Shown in pieces: positions 20,494 through 22,918 of a stretch of 22,918 bases of DNA (its first letter is position 1; every line of letters begins with the position of its first letter). Both the position numbers and the translations under genes were made by a program. The DNA is from a virus: positions 1 to 22,918 of the IMG/VR virus record IMGVR_UViG_3300035703_002597. The stretch is one strand, 5' to 3'. Below the pieces are notes generated by a model. It did not search any database and had not been told where the DNA came from. It saw nothing but the letters and a program-made list of their open reading frames with translations.

Positions 20494-21395
20494 TCAAATC
20501 ACTAGTTACTGGTGGTGCTGGATTTATTGGTTCGAACCTTGTTGATCGTTTGCTTGAAATGGGTCATGAGGTTGTTGTAATTGATAATGAATATTCTGAT
20601 GCTCATGATCAATTTTATTGGAATGACAAGGCACAAAACTATAAGTATGATATTCGTGATTATGAAAGCACACGTCCACTCTATGATGGAGTTGATTATG
20701 TGTTTCATATCGCAGCAGAGGCACGTATTCAACCTGCTATCGAAAATCCCATCGAAGCAGTTAGCATTAATTCTGTTGGTACTGTGACCGTTCTTCAATG
20801 TGCTCGTGAGGCAGGAGTGAAACGTGTGATGTATTCTTCCACATCTTCTGGATATGGAATGAATCAAACACCTAATATTGAAACTCAACCTGATGATTGT
20901 TTGAATCCTTATTCGGTTTCAAAAGTTAATGGTGAAAAATTGTGTAAGATGTACACTAACCTTTATGGTCTTCAAACAGTTTGCTTCCGTTACTTTAATG
21001 TCTATGGGGAACGCCAACCTCTACGTGGACAGTATGCTCCTGTAATCGGTATTTTCCTTCGTCAGAGAGCAGCAGGAGAACCTCTGACCGTTGTTGGTGA
21101 TGGAAACCAACGTCGTGACTTTACTTATGTTGGTGATGTTGTGAAGGCAAATATTATGGCAGCAATCTCAAATCCAGATCCAGAAGCATTCGGTCAGGTT
21201 TATAATGTTGGAACCGGTACTAATTATTCAATTAATCAGATTGTTAGAATGATAAATCATGAAAAAATTAATATTACTCCTCGTCCTGGTGAAGCAAGGG
21301 TAAGTCTTGCAAATAATCAAAAACTTCGTAAAACTTTTGGTTGGGAACCAACAGTCAAATTAGAAGATTGGATCTTAAAGCAATTGAAAAAATAG
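20490..21395 (+). CDS. UDP-glucose/GlcNAc 4-epimerase-like SDR
   Basis: 301 residues. TGGAGFIG (7-14) binds NAD, SSTSSGYG supplies the Ser/Thr, and YSVSK gives Y141 and K145. YFNVYGERQ and DGNQRRDFTYVGDVV are the substrate-domain landmarks of GalE/WbpP-type epimerases. The product might be UDP-Gal or UDP-GalNAc, the donors a GT6 would need; this is inference. The gene is richer in G+C than its neighbours (30 of 60 in 21001-21060), with a preference for codons such as CGT and GGT. The promoter of nadE begins inside its last codons. Confidence 0.8.
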   Translation: MIKSLVTGGAGFIGSNLVDRLLEMGHEVVVIDNEYSDAHDQFYWNDKAQNYKYDIRDYESTRPLYDGVDYVFHIAAEARIQPAIENPIEAVSINSVGTVTVLQCAREAGVKRVMYSSTSSGYGMNQTPNIETQPDDCLNPYSVSKVNGEKLCKMYTNLYGLQTVCFRYFNVYGERQPLRGQYAPVIGIFLRQRAAGEPLTVVGDGNQRRDFTYVGDVVKANIMAAISNPDPEAFGQVYNVGTGTNYSINQIVRMINHEKINITPRPGEARVSLANNQKLRKTFGWEPTVKLEDWILKQLKK

Positions 21396-21412
21396 TGTTT
21401 ATCATGTATAAT
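21384..21412 (+). promoter_or_regulatory. Sigma70-type promoter for nadE
   Basis: TTGAAA (21384-21389), 17-base spacer, TATAAT (21407-21412), 5/6 and 6/6. The -35 lies in the end of the upstream epimerase gene. The expected start is near 21419, 16 bases before the nadE ATG. Confidence 0.78.
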
Positions 21413-21434
21413 TAAGTTACTTGTAAAATTTTTA

Positions 21435-22190
21435 ATGAATAGAATTTTAGATTATTTTACTCTAAAAAATAGAGTTGTAACTTGGATTAAAGACTACGCT
21501 AAATCTAATAATATTAAATCACTTGTAGTAGGTATTTCTGGAGGTATTGATTCTTCAGTTGTATCTACTCTTTGTGCTGAAACGGGATTGCCAACCTATG
21601 TTTTGTCAATGCCTCTGAATCAGATTCAATCACAATCCGATCTTTCTGATGTTCATAGAAAATTTCTTTCTGACAAATATGAAAATGTAATTCCTATGAA
21701 AATCGATCTTTCATCTGTTTATGAGCAGTTTGTAAAGAGCACTAAGTTTTGGTTAGGTGATGAGTATGGAGAATCGAAGCATTCTCTTGCAAATACAAAA
21801 TCACGTATTCGTATGGTAACTCTATATCAAGTTGCTGGGGATGTTGGTGGTATTGTTGTGGGAACAGGTAATAAAGTTGAAGATTATGGTGTTGGATTCT
21901 ATACTAAATATGGTGATGGGGGAGTTGATATTGCTCCTATTGCAGATCTTTATAAAACTGAAGTATGGGAACTTGGAAAGCATCTTGGTGTAGATCAACG
22001 TATTATTGATGCACAACCTACAGATGGTCTCTGGGAAGACGGAAGAACTGATGAAGATCAGATTGGAGTTTCTTATGCTGAACTTGAAGAAGCAATGGAA
22101 AATGGGACTGGACCAGCAGTTAAAATTTTGGCAAAGTTCAATTCTCAAAATCAACATAAAATGAATTCTATTCCTACGTTTAAACTATGA
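21435..22190 (+). CDS. nadE: NH3-dependent NAD+ synthetase
   Basis: 251 residues (E. coli NadE 275). The ATP-pyrophosphatase loop SGGIDSS is at 35-41, followed by LSMPLNQ. VVGTGNKVEDYGVGFYTKYGDGGVDIAPIADLYKT spans the deamido-NAD and ATP binding block with the invariant TKYGDGG, and QPTDGLWEDGRTDEDQIG matches the P2-type region. There is no glutaminase domain, so ammonia is the nitrogen source. It makes NAD+ from nicotinate adenine dinucleotide in the cytoplasm. It has a near-consensus promoter of its own and overlaps the next gene, an NAD+-using sugar dehydrogenase, by four bases. Apparently complete and functional. Confidence 0.93.
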   Translation: MNRILDYFTLKNRVVTWIKDYAKSNNIKSLVVGISGGIDSSVVSTLCAETGLPTYVLSMPLNQIQSQSDLSDVHRKFLSDKYENVIPMKIDLSSVYEQFVKSTKFWLGDEYGESKHSLANTKSRIRMVTLYQVAGDVGGIVVGTGNKVEDYGVGFYTKYGDGGVDIAPIADLYKTEVWELGKHLGVDQRIIDAQPTDGLWEDGRTDEDQIGVSYAELEEAMENGTGPAVKILAKFNSQNQHKMNSIPTFKL

Positions 22191-22918
22191 AGATTGGAGT
22201 AATCGGAGCTGGAAGACTGGGTATTTGTTTTGCCCTTCTTTTAGAAAAGGCTGGATATGAAGTTATAGTTTCTGACTGTCGCCACGAGTATGTAAATGAT
22301 CTAAACAATAGAGTAATTAATTCTAATGAACCTTATGTTGCGGAGTTACTCTCAGAATCTAAAAATTTTAAAGCAGTCACCGACAATGTTGAAGTCATTA
22401 AAGAATGTAGTATTGTTTATACTTTAGTTGCTACACCATCTCTTCCTTCTGGAAAATATGATGTTAGTTCTGTATGGGAAGTTATTAAAGACTTTCAAAA
22501 TTGCGATTTTCCAATTAATGGAAAGACATTTGTAATTGGTTGTACTACTAATCCTGGGGATTGTGATGATTTTCAATCTCAATTAAATGCCTATGGCGTT
22601 GACGTTTTTTATAATCCCGAATTTATTGCTCAGGGATCTATTATAAAAGATCTTCAATATGCCGATATGGTTTTAATTGGTGGTGAAGAAGGAAATAAAT
22701 TAGATTCTATTAAAGAAATTTATTATAAGATTCAATTAAATACTCCTAACATTTGTACAATGGCAGCAAAGTCTGGAGAAATAACTAAAATTGCCATTAA
22801 TTGTTTTCTTACTTCTAAGATTAGTTTTGCAAATACAATAGGACAAGTAATGTGTCTTTCTGGATTGGAAAGTGAAGTGAGTAAGGTGTTAGATGCTATT
22901 GGTAGTGATAGCAGAATT
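22187..22918 (+). CDS. UDP-glucose 6-dehydrogenase family, N-terminal part (runs off the window)
   Basis: 244 codons are visible, without a stop. GAGRLG (7-12) is the NAD loop, LVATPSLPSGKYDVSS the family's TPSxxDGSxD block in variant form, NPEFIAQGSIIKD the NPEFL motif, and EITKIAINCFLTSKISFAN the central helix with the catalytic Lys and Asn. The active-site Cys lies beyond the edge. It oxidises UDP-glucose (or another NDP-sugar) to the uronate with NAD+, and it starts inside the nadE gene by four bases, so cofactor and consumer are co-translated. Differs strongly from the short homologue at 4957. Confidence 0.88.
   Translation, partial: MKIGVIGAGRLGICFALLLEKAGYEVIVSDCRHEYVNDLNNRVINSNEPYVAELLSESKNFKAVTDNVEVIKECSIVYTLVATPSLPSGKYDVSSVWEVIKDFQNCDFPINGKTFVIGCTTNPGDCDDFQSQLNAYGVDVFYNPEFIAQGSIIKDLQYADMVLIGGEEGNKLDSIKEIYYKIQLNTPNICTMAAKSGEITKIAINCFLTSKISFANTIGQVMCLSGLESEVSKVLDAIGSDSRI

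Noticed and set aside
20502-20888. Minus-strand open frame opposite the 20490 epimerase
   Set aside because: His/Ile/Asn-rich shadow with no start signal or domain; the + strand protein is unambiguous.

Overview
The window reads as part of the genome of a T4-like cyanophage (a myovirus of marine Synechococcus or Prochlorococcus). This is inferred from gene content, not from a structural gene. It opens with the 3' end of a PstS-type phosphate-binding protein gene. It carries three phage-type tRNA genes, a perfect TATAAATA late-promoter box of T4 type, consensus sigma70-type promoters, and a run of very short, overlapping, often single-span membrane protein genes. All recognisable genes lie on the + strand, and most neighbours touch or overlap by a few bases.

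Layout. (1) 1-3692, auxiliary/early region: pstS end; a terminator whose loop holds the start of the next promoter's -35; two small hypotheticals; tRNA-Val(UAC); a late promoter and a Dps-like ferritin gene; a CxxC/CxC small protein; tRNA-Ser(UGA); a chain of eight overlapping mini-genes (30-73 codons); tRNA-Pro(UGG); a hairpin and a perfect TTGACA-N17-TATAAT promoter; three more small genes. (2) 3677-3889, mostly non-coding: three tandem hairpin repeats whose stems differ in sequence but keep pairing, then a strong intrinsic terminator overlapping a possible promoter. (3) 3890-22918, an uninterrupted glycan-synthesis cluster of 22 genes running off the right edge.

The glycan cluster holds sugar-nucleotide enzymes (GDP-mannose 3,5-epimerase-like, two UDP-sugar dehydrogenases, an RmlA-like nucleotidyltransferase, RmlB, two further epimerases, a cupin, a hexapeptide acyltransferase and two unusually compact DegT-type aminotransferases, one fused to a GNAT domain). 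It also holds about eight glycosyltransferases or candidates (two GT11, one GT6 of the blood-group A/B family, GT2, GT25-like, GT4-like, GT-D-like and others) and two methyltransferases. Nested inside are a HAD nucleotidase-like gene and a DeoD purine nucleoside phosphorylase gene, and near the end an NAD+ synthetase gene (nadE) with its own promoter.

Working together, the enzymes could supply dTDP-, GDP- and UDP-linked sugars, including an N-acylated amino sugar. The transferases could assemble a branched, methylated oligosaccharide containing an alpha-1,2-fucosyl (or L-galactosyl) residue and an alpha-1,3-Gal/GalNAc cap, that is, an ABO-antigen-like motif. Whether it decorates the virion or remodels the host surface cannot be told from sequence. 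The cluster interior is very AT-rich, while its first gene and its penultimate epimerase look richer in G+C, suggesting mosaic assembly.
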